DNA from: Bin80 sp965261255
Lineage (GTDB): Bacteria > Bacteroidota > Rhodothermia > Rhodothermales > Bin80
NCBI GenBank assembly: GCA_965261255.1
Contig: CBDHCQ010000004.1
Location: 186,001 to 250,000 of the forward strand
Reading direction: 5' to 3'
DNA: 64,000 nucleotides
Position 1 is the stretch's first letter. Each line of letters begins with the position of its first letter. The position numbers were made by a program, and so were the translations under genes. Under the pieces are notes generated by a model that ran no database searches, was not told where the DNA came from, and was given only the letters and a program-made list of their open reading frames with translations. Positions 56,123 through 64,000 of the stretch are shown in pieces.

Positions 56123-56551
56123 CCGAGGCTTGCGCGGACATCCCCGCGTGTGGGTTTCTTGCCACTGACAGATGGCCAAAGTATGTTAAGGAAATGTCGG
56201 ATCGCAAGCTCCTGAGCATAACATTCATTTGTAGTTCTATCAGTTGGCACACTCCTTGTGGCCATGTTGTATGTCTGCAATGCGGTATTTCCTTATATTG
56301 GTGAGCACGGGTAATCACTGACCAAATTGATTCCAAGCATCACTCTGCCCACCTCCTTCCCTCCGTTTCACAATTCACCTATGAGGAGCACGGACAAACA
56401 TCTACTTAGCAAGAATTGGGAAATTTTATAGCAAAATCTGGATACGTACTGAATGAGCAACGCCGAACGAGTAGTTTTTTGATCAGACATATGAGGTACA
56501 TGTTTAGAATTTGTCACAACAGCGGTTATGTTGAATATTCCGTGCGAAGTC
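56123..56551. other. Non-coding spacer between the recG break and the methyltransferase operon
   Basis: About 430 bases with only short, poor frames. I looked for an integrase because of the tRNA-like sequence on the left; none is visible. AT-rich patches near 56400-56460. Confidence 0.4.
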
Positions 56552-56616
56552 CCGTCCTGTGACGGACGCAGGTTCATGGAACCGTGTATACGGCCTGAGT
56601 TCCCAACCACAGGAGG
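56552..56616 (+). promoter_or_regulatory. Three small dyads and a strong ribosome-binding site upstream of the C5 methyltransferase
   Basis: In 42 bases there are CCGTCctgtGACGG (56552-56565), GGTTCatgGAACC (56571-56583) and CCGTgtatACGG (56582-56593). They are followed by AGGAGG at 56611-56616, six bases before the ATG. Closely packed dyads before a restriction-modification operon recall control-protein operators, or could form a leader RNA structure; no controller gene is visible. A full Shine-Dalgarno is not a feature of most neighbouring genes. Confidence 0.45.
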
Positions 56617-56622
56617 CGTAAG

Positions 56623-57684
56623 ATGACACCGCATTTTTATGATTTCTACAGTGGTGCAGGAGGCACGAGTCGCGGCATGCAGGATGCGGGAATGATAGTG
56701 CGCTTCGGCTTGGATATCAATCAGGATGCAAAAACAACCTTTCAGGCCAATCATAAAAACGCCGATTTTATCTGCAGAGACATTCGTTCAGTGTCTGCCG
56801 ATGATACCGCTCCGTACATCAAGCGGCAAGAAGGATGTCCTCTCGTCTTCGGGGCCTGCGCTCCATGCCAGCCGTTTTCGAAGCAAAACCGTATCAAGAA
56901 CAGTAAGAGCAACAACCGCTATCTACTTGGTGAAATTCACCGGTTCGTGAAAGCCTATACACCAGAGTACATATTCCTTGAGAATGTACCCGGGCTTCAG
57001 ACAGTCGGAAACCTCCATGGTCCGTTTGCCGAATTTATTCGGCTTCTGGAAAAATTGCATTATTTTTTCGACCATGAGATTGTCGCAGTTTGTCGCTATG
57101 GAGTGCCGCAGAGCAGGCGGAGACTGGTCCTGCTTGCCAGCCTCCTCGCTCCCATAAAGATTCCGCCACCCACTCACGGACCCGGAACTGGGAATCCTGA
57201 TTTTCCCACCGTCTGGGAGTCGATATCTCATCTTCCCCCCATTGAAGCGGGCGAAACTCACGCTGAAGTCCCCAATCATCAGGCGGCCCGGCTGTCACCC
57301 AAAAACCTGCGCCGAATCGCACTAACTCCGGTAGGGGGAAACAGAAGAAGCTGGCCACCAGAGCTTGAACTGCTATGCCACCAGAAACATTCGGGGCACA
57401 CCGATGTCTACGGCAGAATGATCAAGGACCGCCCATCTCCCGCACTGACCACGCGGTGCATCAGCCTTTCGAACGGCCGCTACGGCCACCCCACACAGAA
57501 TCGGGCAATCAGCGTGCGAGAAGCAGCCTGCATTCAGACATTCCCTATGGATTTCATCTTCCGCGGTACTCTGACCTCCACGGCGCGCCAAGTGGGAAAT
57601 GCGGTTCCAGTCGCGATGGCGAAGGTCTTCGGAGAAGCAATCATCCGCCACTACCAGTGTCATAATAAAGCCAGGGCGTCTTAG
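56623..57684 (+). CDS. C5-cytosine DNA methyltransferase
   Basis: A 353-residue Dcm/HhaI-type enzyme. Motif I FYSGAGGTSRGMQDAG near 8-23, motif IV GACAPCQPFS at 77-86 with catalytic Cys82, motif VI ENVPG at 120-124, motif VIII QSRRR at 163-167, and a C-terminal motif near the end with GNAVPVAMA. Methylates cytosine C5 in a defined DNA site; recognition sequence cannot be read from the protein. The next gene starts 2 bases after its stop, and a strong ribosome site precedes its start. No classical restriction endonuclease gene is adjacent. Confidence 0.95.
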   Translation: MTPHFYDFYSGAGGTSRGMQDAGMIVRFGLDINQDAKTTFQANHKNADFICRDIRSVSADDTAPYIKRQEGCPLVFGACAPCQPFSKQNRIKNSKSNNRYLLGEIHRFVKAYTPEYIFLENVPGLQTVGNLHGPFAEFIRLLEKLHYFFDHEIVAVCRYGVPQSRRRLVLLASLLAPIKIPPPTHGPGTGNPDFPTVWESISHLPPIEAGETHAEVPNHQAARLSPKNLRRIALTPVGGNRRSWPPELELLCHQKHSGHTDVYGRMIKDRPSPALTTRCISLSNGRYGHPTQNRAISVREAACIQTFPMDFIFRGTLTSTARQVGNAVPVAMAKVFGEAIIRHYQCHNKARAS

Positions 57685-57686
57685 CG

Positions 57687-60674
57687 ATGGCAAAATTCCA
57701 GGTCAGAGCTAGAACGGTCGATATGCTGGGGCGCCAGCAGATGGCGGGCATCCCAACGGCAATCACCGAACTCTTCAAAAATGCGCATGATGCCTATGCA
57801 AAGAATGTAGAAGTCGATTACTTCCAGGACAATGGCCTTTTTGTCCTCCGGGATGACGGCGTCGGCATGACAATGGAAGACTTCAAGCAGCGTTGGCTGG
57901 TACTGGGCACTGACAGCAAGATTGGTTCAGGACGCATGAAACCTCCACCAAGAGACCCCCATCAGCCGAAGCGCCAGATTCTGGGCGAAAAGGGCATCGG
58001 AAGACTTGCCCTTGCGATCATAGGTCAACAGGTGCTTGTTGTTTCCAGAGCCAAAACTAATGGAAAACCTGGCCCCAAGTCCATCGCGGCTTACATCCAC
58101 TGGGGGCTTTTCGAATTGCCGGGACTGAATCTGGAAGACATAAACATTCCAGTCCGAGAGTTCAAGGGAGGGACCTTGCCTGGGAGAAACGATGTCAAGG
58201 AGATGGTTGCCGAGGCCGTCTCCGCGCTTGATGAATTCGCGGGGTCTTCGGGCAGAAAAGCGGACGTCGGAGAAATACTGGCCAGTATGGAATCCTTCAA
58301 CGCCGACCCCGCAGAATATTCCGAGTACCTGAAGGGGCCCTCGCTCAAGGGATCTGGATGCGGAACTCATTTCTACATCGTTCCTGCGGATTCCATCATC
58401 AATGAAGACATTGACTACAGACAGTCCCATAACAGAGCAACGAGGTTCGAGAAACACCTCATTGGCTTTACCAATACCATGACGCCCGGATATGAGCGTC
58501 CGCCGATCATCTGCCGGTTTCGGCACTACTGGGATGAAGGTTCACCTACGGAACTGATCGGAGAAAAAGCATTCTTCACGCCTGATGAATTCGAAAAAGT
58601 CGACCACCATTTCCTGGGTGAGTTTGACGAGTTCGGCCAGTTTTCCGGCCGGGTCGGCATCTATCAGAAGAAACCCGAAGATTATGTACTAAACTGGAGC
58701 GATTCTGACGGAAAAAAAACCCAGTGCGGCCCTTTCAAATTGTCATTCGCGTACATGCAAGGTGCCTTGAGAGACTCGTTAGTTTCGCCGGAAGAGCATG
58801 CCCGTCTCCGGCGCAAACTCGACCGGCACGGAGGTCTCTACATCTATCGCGACGGCGTCCGCATACAACCCTACGGTGATTCCGATTTCGACTGGCTTGA
58901 TATTGAGCGCAACAGAACCCTAGGAGCTGGCTATTATTTCTATTCCTACCGACGCATGTTCGGTGTCATCGAACTGACTCAATCCAAGAACGGAAAACTC
59001 TCGGAGAAAGCGGGACGTGAAGGTTTCCGGGAAAACAAGGCCTACCGCCAGTTCAGGTCCATTCTCATGAATTTTTTTCTACAGACGGCGGGAGATTTTT
59101 TCCGGGAAGACGGAAAATATGCCGACATTCATGTCGAGAGGAAAACCGAATTGAACCGCAAAGAAGAAATACGCCGAAAACAAGCGAGGCAGGTGCGGAA
59201 TAGACAGATAAAATTTGAAAACTCCCTGCAGAGGTCATTTACAGAAATAGACAACTTTAGACCGGAACAGAAAGTCAACGAACTACTGTCACACCTGAAG
59301 CGCAATGTGGACAAAGTTCTGGTGAGCGACCTTCAAGGCCACCAGAAAGCGTCGCAACTTGTGACATATGAGAAGGAAGCCCGAAACCAGCTCCTTGAGT
59401 TGCGAAAAAACCTCACGGTCACCAGGCCGCGAGGAGTCGGGCTTTCGAATAACCTCATGAACCAATGGAACTCCTACTTGACTGTGATGGAGCGATTGAC
59501 CGAGGAAATATTCAAACCTTCTGAAGCTGAAATCGAAGCGAGAGTATCCAAAGCTGCAACGGAGGCCGGAATACCACTGGATGATGCTCTGCGCCTGGAC
59601 TTCGCGATATCGACCCACAAAAACGACGCCCTGAAAACCGTACGTCAGCGCCACGACGCCGTCAATGTTCTGGTAAAGTTCATCGCCGCGACTGTCAGAA
59701 AAGAGACGCGTGGGTGCCTCAATGCACTCAACCATACCATTGATGACGTCGTCGCCGAGGTGGAACGCATGCAGCGTACGCCCAGAAACCGGGACAGTCT
59801 GGCGGAAATCCGAGAAAAACTGGTGGGGAAAATTGACTTGATATCGGGAACTGAAAGAGAAAAACTGGAGCGTTTGCATGTCCAGCTGAATCTGGTAAAG
59901 AGCATATGGGATCGAGACGGTTACGACAGCGCTGAACTGACCGAAGTCATGCAAGAAGAGCTATTTGAACTGAAGGCACAGAGAGAATTCCACCTGGAGC
60001 TTGCTCAGGTGGGAATGGCACTGAATACGATCAGCCATGAATTCGACAAGACTGTTGGAGCGCTCCGTAACGGACTCAGGAGGCTAAAAGCTTGGGCCGA
60101 CGCAAACCCAGAACTGAACGATCTATATCGGGACTTGCGCACCAGTTTTGATCATCTGGACGAGTATCTGACAATGTTTACTCCGCTGGACCGCCGCCTG
60201 CACCGCACCAAGATAAATATCACCGGCAAGCATATATACGATTTCCTGAACGGGCTTTTTCAAATGCGCCTTAATCGCCACAAAGTGGAGCTCACGCCCA
60301 AAAAAGCTTTTCTGAAAGCATCCGTCTTGTGCTATCCGTCTTCACTCTACCCCGCCTTCGTTAACTTGGTGGACAATGCTATATTCTGGCTGCAGCAGAT
60401 CCGCGGTCGGGTACGAACAATCACTTTGGATTCTCAGGGCAAGGACCTCATTGTCAAGGACAATGGACCAGGCGTTAGCACACGGGACCGCGAAAACATA
60501 TTTGCCATGAATTTTTCGAGAAAGCCGGGGGGACGCGGCATGGGCTTGCCTATCTCGCGGGAGACACTTTCGCGGGTCGGATTGCATCTAACCTTAGACC
60601 CTACCAGCGGTAATCAGGGTGCTGTCTTCAGGATATCACCAAGAAAGCAAGAAAACTCTAAGGAGCCAGAATGA
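57687..60674 (+). CDS. MutL/MORC-type GHKL ATPase fused to a histidine-kinase core
   Basis: A 995-residue protein with two ATP-binding GHKL domains. The N-terminal one has ITELFKNAHDAYAKNVEV at 26-43 (N-box, Glu28 and Asn32), RDDGVGM at 55-61 and GEKGIGRLA at 100-108, the MutL/MORC pattern. The C-terminal part has an H-box-like ISHEFDKTVGALRNGL with His784, then LVDNAIFWL near 894, DNGPGV near 924 and GGRGMGLPI near 948, as in sensor kinases. A long charged coiled-coil-like region lies between. MORC/MutL-type ATPases next to methyltransferases are known from bacterial restriction-modification neighbourhoods. The joint presence of an H-box and the downstream receiver protein suggests phosphotransfer; this is inference. 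Confidence 0.9.
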   Translation: MAKFQVRARTVDMLGRQQMAGIPTAITELFKNAHDAYAKNVEVDYFQDNGLFVLRDDGVGMTMEDFKQRWLVLGTDSKIGSGRMKPPPRDPHQPKRQILGEKGIGRLALAIIGQQVLVVSRAKTNGKPGPKSIAAYIHWGLFELPGLNLEDINIPVREFKGGTLPGRNDVKEMVAEAVSALDEFAGSSGRKADVGEILASMESFNADPAEYSEYLKGPSLKGSGCGTHFYIVPADSIINEDIDYRQSHNRATRFEKHLIGFTNTMTPGYERPPIICRFRHYWDEGSPTELIGEKAFFTPDEFEKVDHHFLGEFDEFGQFSGRVGIYQKKPEDYVLNWSDSDGKKTQCGPFKLSFAYMQGALRDSLVSPEEHARLRRKLDRHGGLYIYRDGVRIQPYGDSDFDWLDIERNRTLGAGYYFYSYRRMFGVIELTQSKNGKLSEKAGREGFRENKAYRQFRSILMNFFLQTAGDFFREDGKYADIHVERKTELNRKEEIRRKQARQVRNRQIKFENSLQRSFTEIDNFRPEQKVNELLSHLKRNVDKVLVSDLQGHQKASQLVTYEKEARNQLLELRKNLTVTRPRGVGLSNNLMNQWNSYLTVMERLTEEIFKPSEAEIEARVSKAATEAGIPLDDALRLDFAISTHKNDALKTVRQRHDAVNVLVKFIAATVRKETRGCLNALNHTIDDVVAEVERMQRTPRNRDSLAEIREKLVGKIDLISGTEREKLERLHVQLNLVKSIWDRDGYDSAELTEVMQEELFELKAQREFHLELAQVGMALNTISHEFDKTVGALRNGLRRLKAWADANPELNDLYRDLRTSFDHLDEYLTMFTPLDRRLHRTKINITGKHIYDFLNGLFQMRLNRHKVELTPKKAFLKASVLCYPSSLYPAFVNLVDNAIFWLQQIRGRVRTITLDSQGKDLIVKDNGPGVSTRDRENIFAMNFSRKPGGRGMGLPISRETLSRVGLHLTLDPTSGNQGAVFRISPRKQENSKEPE

Positions 60675-62368
60675 TGACGAGCAACGCTTCCGATTTTGGG
60701 ACATTGAGGCTTGATGCGGTGCGTGAATTCGCCCAAACTATGATCGTTGTTGACGATGAAGCCAGCCAGCAAGACTCCGAAACACAAACTTACCTACCCA
60801 AGAAGATTATTCAAAAACCTACTCGAAAATCAAGTTTTGACGCAGAGACAGTCGGGCTTCCAGCCGAACAAGGTCAATCTGGAATGGGCGCGGTCCAGTT
60901 CCCGCTGAACTCAAAGCTGCTTATCGAAAATGCGATGTCTTCAGGCCTAATATGTTCCGTCTTGCGCCCGAAAGAAGGTGATAATTTCCTTGAGCAGGTG
61001 GTAACGGCAGCGGATATTGCGGATATCGTCTGTCTGGATTGGGAAATCCACAATGACGGAGGAGATACTGCATCGGAGATCATTAAATCTATACTCGAAA
61101 AGGACGCAGAGAAAAACGGCAGACTCCGTTTAATTGCTATCTATACTGGATGGAAAACAGGTGATGACATATTGAATAAGATACGCGATGCGATCCCCGA
61201 GGAATTGGTAAAAGACCTCGAACTCAAAAAAACCTTGCAGGGATTCGAAAGCAGTAAAGGTGTCAGAATTGTTTGCCTATTAAAAGCAAATGGATTAGGA
61301 TTGTCTGAACCCATAAAAGATAATCAGGTCGGAGAAGACCAATTGCCAGAGCGTCTGCAAATCGAGTATTCGAGACTCTCCAAAGGATTGCTTTCGAATG
61401 TTGCGCTCGCCGCTATTGCATCTATTCGAACTTCGACTCACCATGTTCTGTCGAAGTTTACAGGTCAAGTGGACGGTCCGTATTTCCATCACCGTGCTTT
61501 AATCGACAGTCCAGATGATGCAGAGGAATTTGCTGCGAATATAGTTTTGAGCGAACTTAAAGCTGCCGTTGACAAACATCAGGTGGCTACCAAATACGCC
61601 GGGCCTGAGGCCATAGAAAAAAGAATTCGAGAAATGGCAGGGAGCCGGGAAAAGCTGACATTGCATTATGAGAACAGGGGGACTCCTGAGACTTGTGATA
61701 TGGACATAGATTACGCGATAAGTCTAGTTAGAGATGGTTCAAGTTGCGCCCTGAAAGAAGACAATAAGCCTCCAGGCTTCCCTAAAAACAGGAGCATAAA
61801 AAAAAACCTTTCCACTTTATTCAGTGACAGCATGGAAGCGGCACGCAGCATGATGCATAAGTTTGCGGCACTTACGTGTGTTCGCTCTCATCCGGGAAGC
61901 CACCTGTACAGGTGTGGTGAGCTAGTTCCGAAGCTGGGACTTGGAACCATCATCCAGGATGAAGACAATACCGCCTTGATGTGTTTGCAAGCAAGCTGTG
62001 ATTCCGTGCGGATTAAGGACGAAACAAGTTTCTTGTTTGTCCCGCTAACCAGAGAAACGTGCAAACCGGAATATGTTGTACCTATTGTGACTGACACCGG
62101 TAGATCCGAATTTACTGGTTTCAGTGCTTCAAAGAATTCGTATTGCAAAGCAAAATCGATGGTTTTTTCGCCATGCTCAGATACGGAGACTATCAGTGCG
62201 AAAAAAACAGACAGCGGGGACTTCTACTTTAAGGATACAAAATGCAACTGCTACCGCTGGATTGCTGATCTGAAGCATCACCGTGCACTGCATACTGTAC
62301 AGCGCTTGGGACAACAGATGGGAAGATTGGGCGTCGACGAATTTGAACCGTATCGAAGCAAAGAATAA
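60671..62368 (+). CDS. Receiver-domain protein of the methyltransferase operon
   Basis: A 565-residue protein overlapping the previous gene by 4 bp (ATGA). The N-terminal about 200 residues look like a divergent receiver domain: MIVVDDEA near 24-31 supplies acidic residues, IVCLDWEIHNDGGDTASEII holds the candidate phospho-acceptor Asp123, and LRLIAIYTGW matches the following strand. The usual spacing is lengthened by an insertion of about 60 residues. The remaining 350 residues are unassigned; several cysteines occur late (CVRSHPGSHLYRC, CNCYRW). Likely partner of the His784 protein upstream; could be the output or effector arm of the system. Confidence 0.8.
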   Translation: MMTSNASDFGTLRLDAVREFAQTMIVVDDEASQQDSETQTYLPKKIIQKPTRKSSFDAETVGLPAEQGQSGMGAVQFPLNSKLLIENAMSSGLICSVLRPKEGDNFLEQVVTAADIADIVCLDWEIHNDGGDTASEIIKSILEKDAEKNGRLRLIAIYTGWKTGDDILNKIRDAIPEELVKDLELKKTLQGFESSKGVRIVCLLKANGLGLSEPIKDNQVGEDQLPERLQIEYSRLSKGLLSNVALAAIASIRTSTHHVLSKFTGQVDGPYFHHRALIDSPDDAEEFAANIVLSELKAAVDKHQVATKYAGPEAIEKRIREMAGSREKLTLHYENRGTPETCDMDIDYAISLVRDGSSCALKEDNKPPGFPKNRSIKKNLSTLFSDSMEAARSMMHKFAALTCVRSHPGSHLYRCGELVPKLGLGTIIQDEDNTALMCLQASCDSVRIKDETSFLFVPLTRETCKPEYVVPIVTDTGRSEFTGFSASKNSYCKAKSMVFSPCSDTETISAKKTDSGDFYFKDTKCNCYRWIADLKHHRALHTVQRLGQQMGRLGVDEFEPYRSKE

Positions 62369-62669
62369 CGGATTAGACGTAGAAATCTAAGTTTGAGCTG
62401 GAGTAGGTTGCTGTTTCAGCTGATTGGCTTTAGAATTGGACGGTATCGGAACCTATTTCTGTAAGCAAGAATAGACGCCGAGTATATGATATTGATGTGT
62501 TCGGTCTCGGGAGATGTAACGTAAAACGTGTAATGTAACGTGGTCAACGCGGATGAAGGCCTTTAGCTGGAAATGCCAGCGTTAGGCATATGTCTGGACA
62601 CTTTGTAAGAACTGCCCAATAATATGTATATTGGGTGCTCATTTGCATTCACAAAACGAGGTTCTTAGA
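62369..62669 (+). promoter_or_regulatory. Leader with inverted repeat upstream of peptide gene 1
   Basis: Spacer of 300 bases without another gene. Near its 3' end it has a block GTTAGGCATATGTC + TGGACACTTTGT (62581-62606) that recurs at 63287, and an inverted repeat GCCCAAT...ATTGGG (62614-62635) that recurs at 63460-63490 with longer arms. The last bases before the start, ACGAGGTTCTTAG, are also shared by both copies. Likely a promoter/leader unit for the peptide. Confidence 0.5.
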
Positions 62670-62942
62670 ATGAAAAACACAATTAGCCGTCTGATCATGG
62701 GGATTTGCCTGATTGCCATATTTGGTACGGCGGGATATGTTGGAGGCTTGGCGGTCCATTCAGTTTTTGCCCCATCTGAGGTGTATGCAGCGGAAGAGGA
62801 AGAGGATGAGGGCAAGTGCGAAAACAATGTATGTATTAGAAACTGGTTGGGCAAGAAAAAATGCGTTGTACCGGAGGGGAATTCTGGAGCAGGATGCGAA
62901 TTGCTTGAAGAGGGAGGTTGTACGACTTACGCGTGCAGTTGA
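62670..62942 (+). CDS. Secreted six-cysteine peptide 1
   Basis: A 90-residue precursor from MKNTISRL (a frame extending to 62631 is not the start, because the paralogue begins at the same Met). Signal peptide MKNTISRLIMGICLIAIFGT and an AVHSVFAPSEVYAAE-like cleavage zone, then an acidic stretch and a mature part of about 40 residues with six cysteines, in the pattern C-x4-C, x9-C, x11-C, x6-C, x5-C. Three disulfides are possible. Paralogous to the peptide at 63524. Recalls the short secreted Bacteroidota peptides (for example NVEALA-type) encoded before beta-propeller lipoproteins, but I cannot assign it. Function may be signalling, toxin or pheromone; unknown. Confidence 0.75.
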   Translation: MKNTISRLIMGICLIAIFGTAGYVGGLAVHSVFAPSEVYAAEEEEDEGKCENNVCIRNWLGKKKCVVPEGNSGAGCELLEEGGCTTYACS

Positions 62943-62999
62943 TGTACACAAGGATGAATTTGGGATGCCGCAGTGAGTATTAGGGTGTTCCGCTGGAAG

Positions 63000-63263
63000 A
63001 TGATTCCGGTGTGTTGTTGTCTCTCAAAGAGAAATCGTGGCCTGTATGAGTTATTCCTGCTTACGATATTCCTCTGTTGTTCCTTTCAAAAGGATCGCAG
63101 CAGGGAGCAATCAGGACCAGGCGTACTTCATTCCACGGAAGAAAATATTCCAGTAACCACGGATTCTCAGTTTGTCTTACATGAGGAAAGACCTGCGGAG
63201 GCGAAGCCTGTTCTGGACATGACTGGCGGGAATAAATATCTGATATGGGTAATGGGGGGATGA
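63000..63263 (+). CDS. Lipoprotein gene paired with peptide 1, probably truncated
   Basis: An 87-residue frame from MIPVCCCLSKR (the longer frame from 62973 is less likely because the paralogue starts here). Hydrophobic stretch LYELFLLTIFLCC looks like a lipoprotein signal with Cys, followed by FQKDRSREQSGPGVLHSTEE. It stops after a short tail (LIWVMGG), while the second copy runs past the window end, so this copy may be a truncated version. Position directly after the peptide gene suggests a functional pair. Confidence 0.55.
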   Translation: MIPVCCCLSKRNRGLYELFLLTIFLCCSFQKDRSREQSGPGVLHSTEENIPVTTDSQFVLHEERPAEAKPVLDMTGGNKYLIWVMGG

Positions 63264-63523
63264 GGCAAATAGCTTGGAATGCTGGCGTTAGACATATGTC
63301 CAGACACTTTGTCAGACTTTTTGAATATTAATACGGAGGTCGATTGATTATTGATCTCGGAATTGGTTTGGGGCCATCTAGGCCTCAAACATTAGGACGC
63401 CTTTTTCACCAGTCTCCTGATGTAAATTGCAAGAAACATTGGGAATTATATACGTGAGTGCCCAATTGCTCAGTAATGTGTATATTGGGCGCTCACTCAC
63501 ATTAACCAAACGAGGTTCTTAGT
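63264..63523 (+). promoter_or_regulatory. Leader of peptide gene 2 with long-arm inverted repeat
   Basis: Holds the second leader block (63287-63312), about 145 bases of unit-specific sequence and the inverted repeat GAGTGCCCAAT...ATTGGGCGCTC (about 63456-63494), whose 11-base arms match at all but one position around a 17-base centre. Then the shared ACGAGGTTCTTAG before the start. Confidence 0.5.
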
Positions 63524-63793
63524 ATGAAAAACACAATTAGTCGTCTAATCATGGGGCTTTGCCTGATTGCCATATTTGGTACGGCGGGATATGTCGGAGG
63601 CTTGGCGACCCATTCGGTTTTTGCCCCATCTGAGGTACATGCAGCGGAAGAAGAGGAAGAGGATAAGTGCGAAAATAATGTTTGCATTAAAAACTGGCTG
63701 GGCAAGAGAAAATGCAAGGTAGCGGTGGGGAATTCAGGATCAGGATGCGAAAAGCTTGAAGGAGGAGGTTGTACGAGTTATAATTGTCCTTGA
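63524..63793 (+). CDS. Secreted six-cysteine peptide 2
   Basis: An 89-residue precursor, close paralogue of the peptide at 62670: the same signal peptide apart from a few changes (MKNTISRLIMGLCLIAIFGT), then AAEEEEEDKCENNVC and a mature part with the same six-cysteine pattern (KCKV, SGCEKL, GGCTSYNCP). The acidic segment is one residue shorter. Conservation of both the leader and the cysteines, with changes between them, indicates selection on the folded peptide. Confidence 0.75.
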   Translation: MKNTISRLIMGLCLIAIFGTAGYVGGLATHSVFAPSEVHAAEEEEEDKCENNVCIKNWLGKRKCKVAVGNSGSGCEKLEGGGCTSYNCP

Positions 63794-63849
63794 TATACAC
63801 AAGGACAATTTGAGATGTCGCAATGTGAATTAGGTTGTTCCGCCAGAAG

Positions 63850-64000
63850 ATGATTCCGAAGTGTTGTTGTCTCCCAAAGAGGCAAAGTAGCTTGTATGCG
63901 TTATTCCTGCTTACGATACTCCTCTCCTGTTCCTCTCAGAAGGATCGTGGTGGGGAGCAATCAGGACCAGGCGTACTTCACCCCACGGAAGAAAATATTC
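63850..64000 (+). CDS. Lipoprotein gene paired with peptide 2 (3' end outside window)
   Basis: Starts MIPKCCCLPKRQ, then a hydrophobic LYALFLLTILLSCSS with a typical lipobox, then QKDRGGEQSGPGVLHPTEEN and runs off the window. Homologous to the frame at 63000. In related bacteria such lipoproteins after short Cys-rich peptides are often six-bladed beta-propellers; not testable here. Confidence 0.6.
   Translation, partial: MIPKCCCLPKRQSSLYALFLLTILLSCSSQKDRGGEQSGPGVLHPTEENI

Larger units (their letters stand above)
62577..64000 (+). repeat. Tandem duplication of leader + peptide gene + lipoprotein gene
   Basis: Two units of about 700-850 bases: leader block at 62581 and 63287, inverted repeat at 62614 and 63460, peptide start at 62670 and 63524, lipoprotein start at 63000 and 63850. 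The peptide genes are 854 bases apart and the lipoprotein genes 850. Unit 2 has about 145 extra bases between its leader block and inverted repeat. The copies differ at many bases, so the duplication is not recent; more units may lie beyond the window. Confidence 0.85.

Noticed and set aside
56123..56551. Possible integrase next to the tRNA-Ser-like attachment relic
   Set aside because: I searched the frames on both strands by eye; none shows tyrosine- or serine-recombinase motifs.
1..64000. CRISPR arrays, rRNA, or other RNA genes such as tmRNA or 6S
   Set aside because: No regularly spaced direct repeats, and no rRNA or other RNA-gene signature apart from the tRNA-Val and the tRNA-Ser-like relic were recognised.

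Overview
The window looks like chromosomal DNA of a Bacteroidota/Rhodothermota-type bacterium (Rhodothermales- or Balneolales-like). The evidence is direct but partial: a PQQ-type sugar dehydrogenase with a C-terminal type IX secretion sorting domain, a TonB receptor with an N-terminal carboxypeptidase-like regulatory domain, a choice-of-anchor-B/LVIVD secreted protein, a short primary sigma factor without region 1.1, a Bacteroidota-type omega subunit and many lipoproteins. Core genes are interrupted by accessory segments rich in anti-phage-type genes, transposase remnants and broken genes.

Region 1 (1-16.3 kb) is a defence-type island. On the + strand are a large P-loop ATPase cut by the window edge and a DndC/PAPS-reductase-like enzyme. 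Facing them on the - strand is a translationally coupled trio that resembles DptF-DptG-DptH (phosphorothioation-dependent restriction), followed by two unknown genes. A frameshifted C-terminal fragment of a large helicase marks the right border.

Region 2 (16.3-31.6 kb) is mostly housekeeping: der, an orphan nuoI-like gene, a DinB-family gene, holA, an anti-sigma-like gene, tRNA-Val(CAC), a secreted beta-propeller protein, the primary sigma factor, a TolC/MacA/MacB-ATPase export operon lacking its permease, a PrcB-like lipoprotein, rpoZ and uvrA.

Region 3 (31.5-37.9 kb) is an insertion between two diverged copies of the uvrA-lhgO junction. It holds a decayed ISAzo13 transposase, a TonB receptor, a secreted protein, small genes, a broken terminase-like fragment and a decayed DDE transposase. 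Region 4 (37.8-54.5 kb) is metabolic and envelope: lhgO with a class V aminotransferase, two lipoprotein hydrolases, the T9SS sugar dehydrogenase, an S9 peptidase, a DUF819 transporter, an MsbA-like exporter, a beta-barrel, a sulfatase with its own formylglycine-generating enzyme, a NadR-like kinase and an intradiol dioxygenase.

Region 5 (55-64 kb) starts where recG breaks off into a degenerate tRNA-Ser-like sequence. Beyond it is a tight three-gene operon: C5 cytosine methyltransferase, a protein joining a MutL/MORC-type GHKL domain to a histidine-kinase core, and a receiver-domain protein. It reads as a restriction-modification-like system wired to a phosphorelay. The window ends in a tandem duplication encoding six-cysteine secreted peptides, each paired with a lipoprotein gene and preceded by the same inverted-repeat leader.
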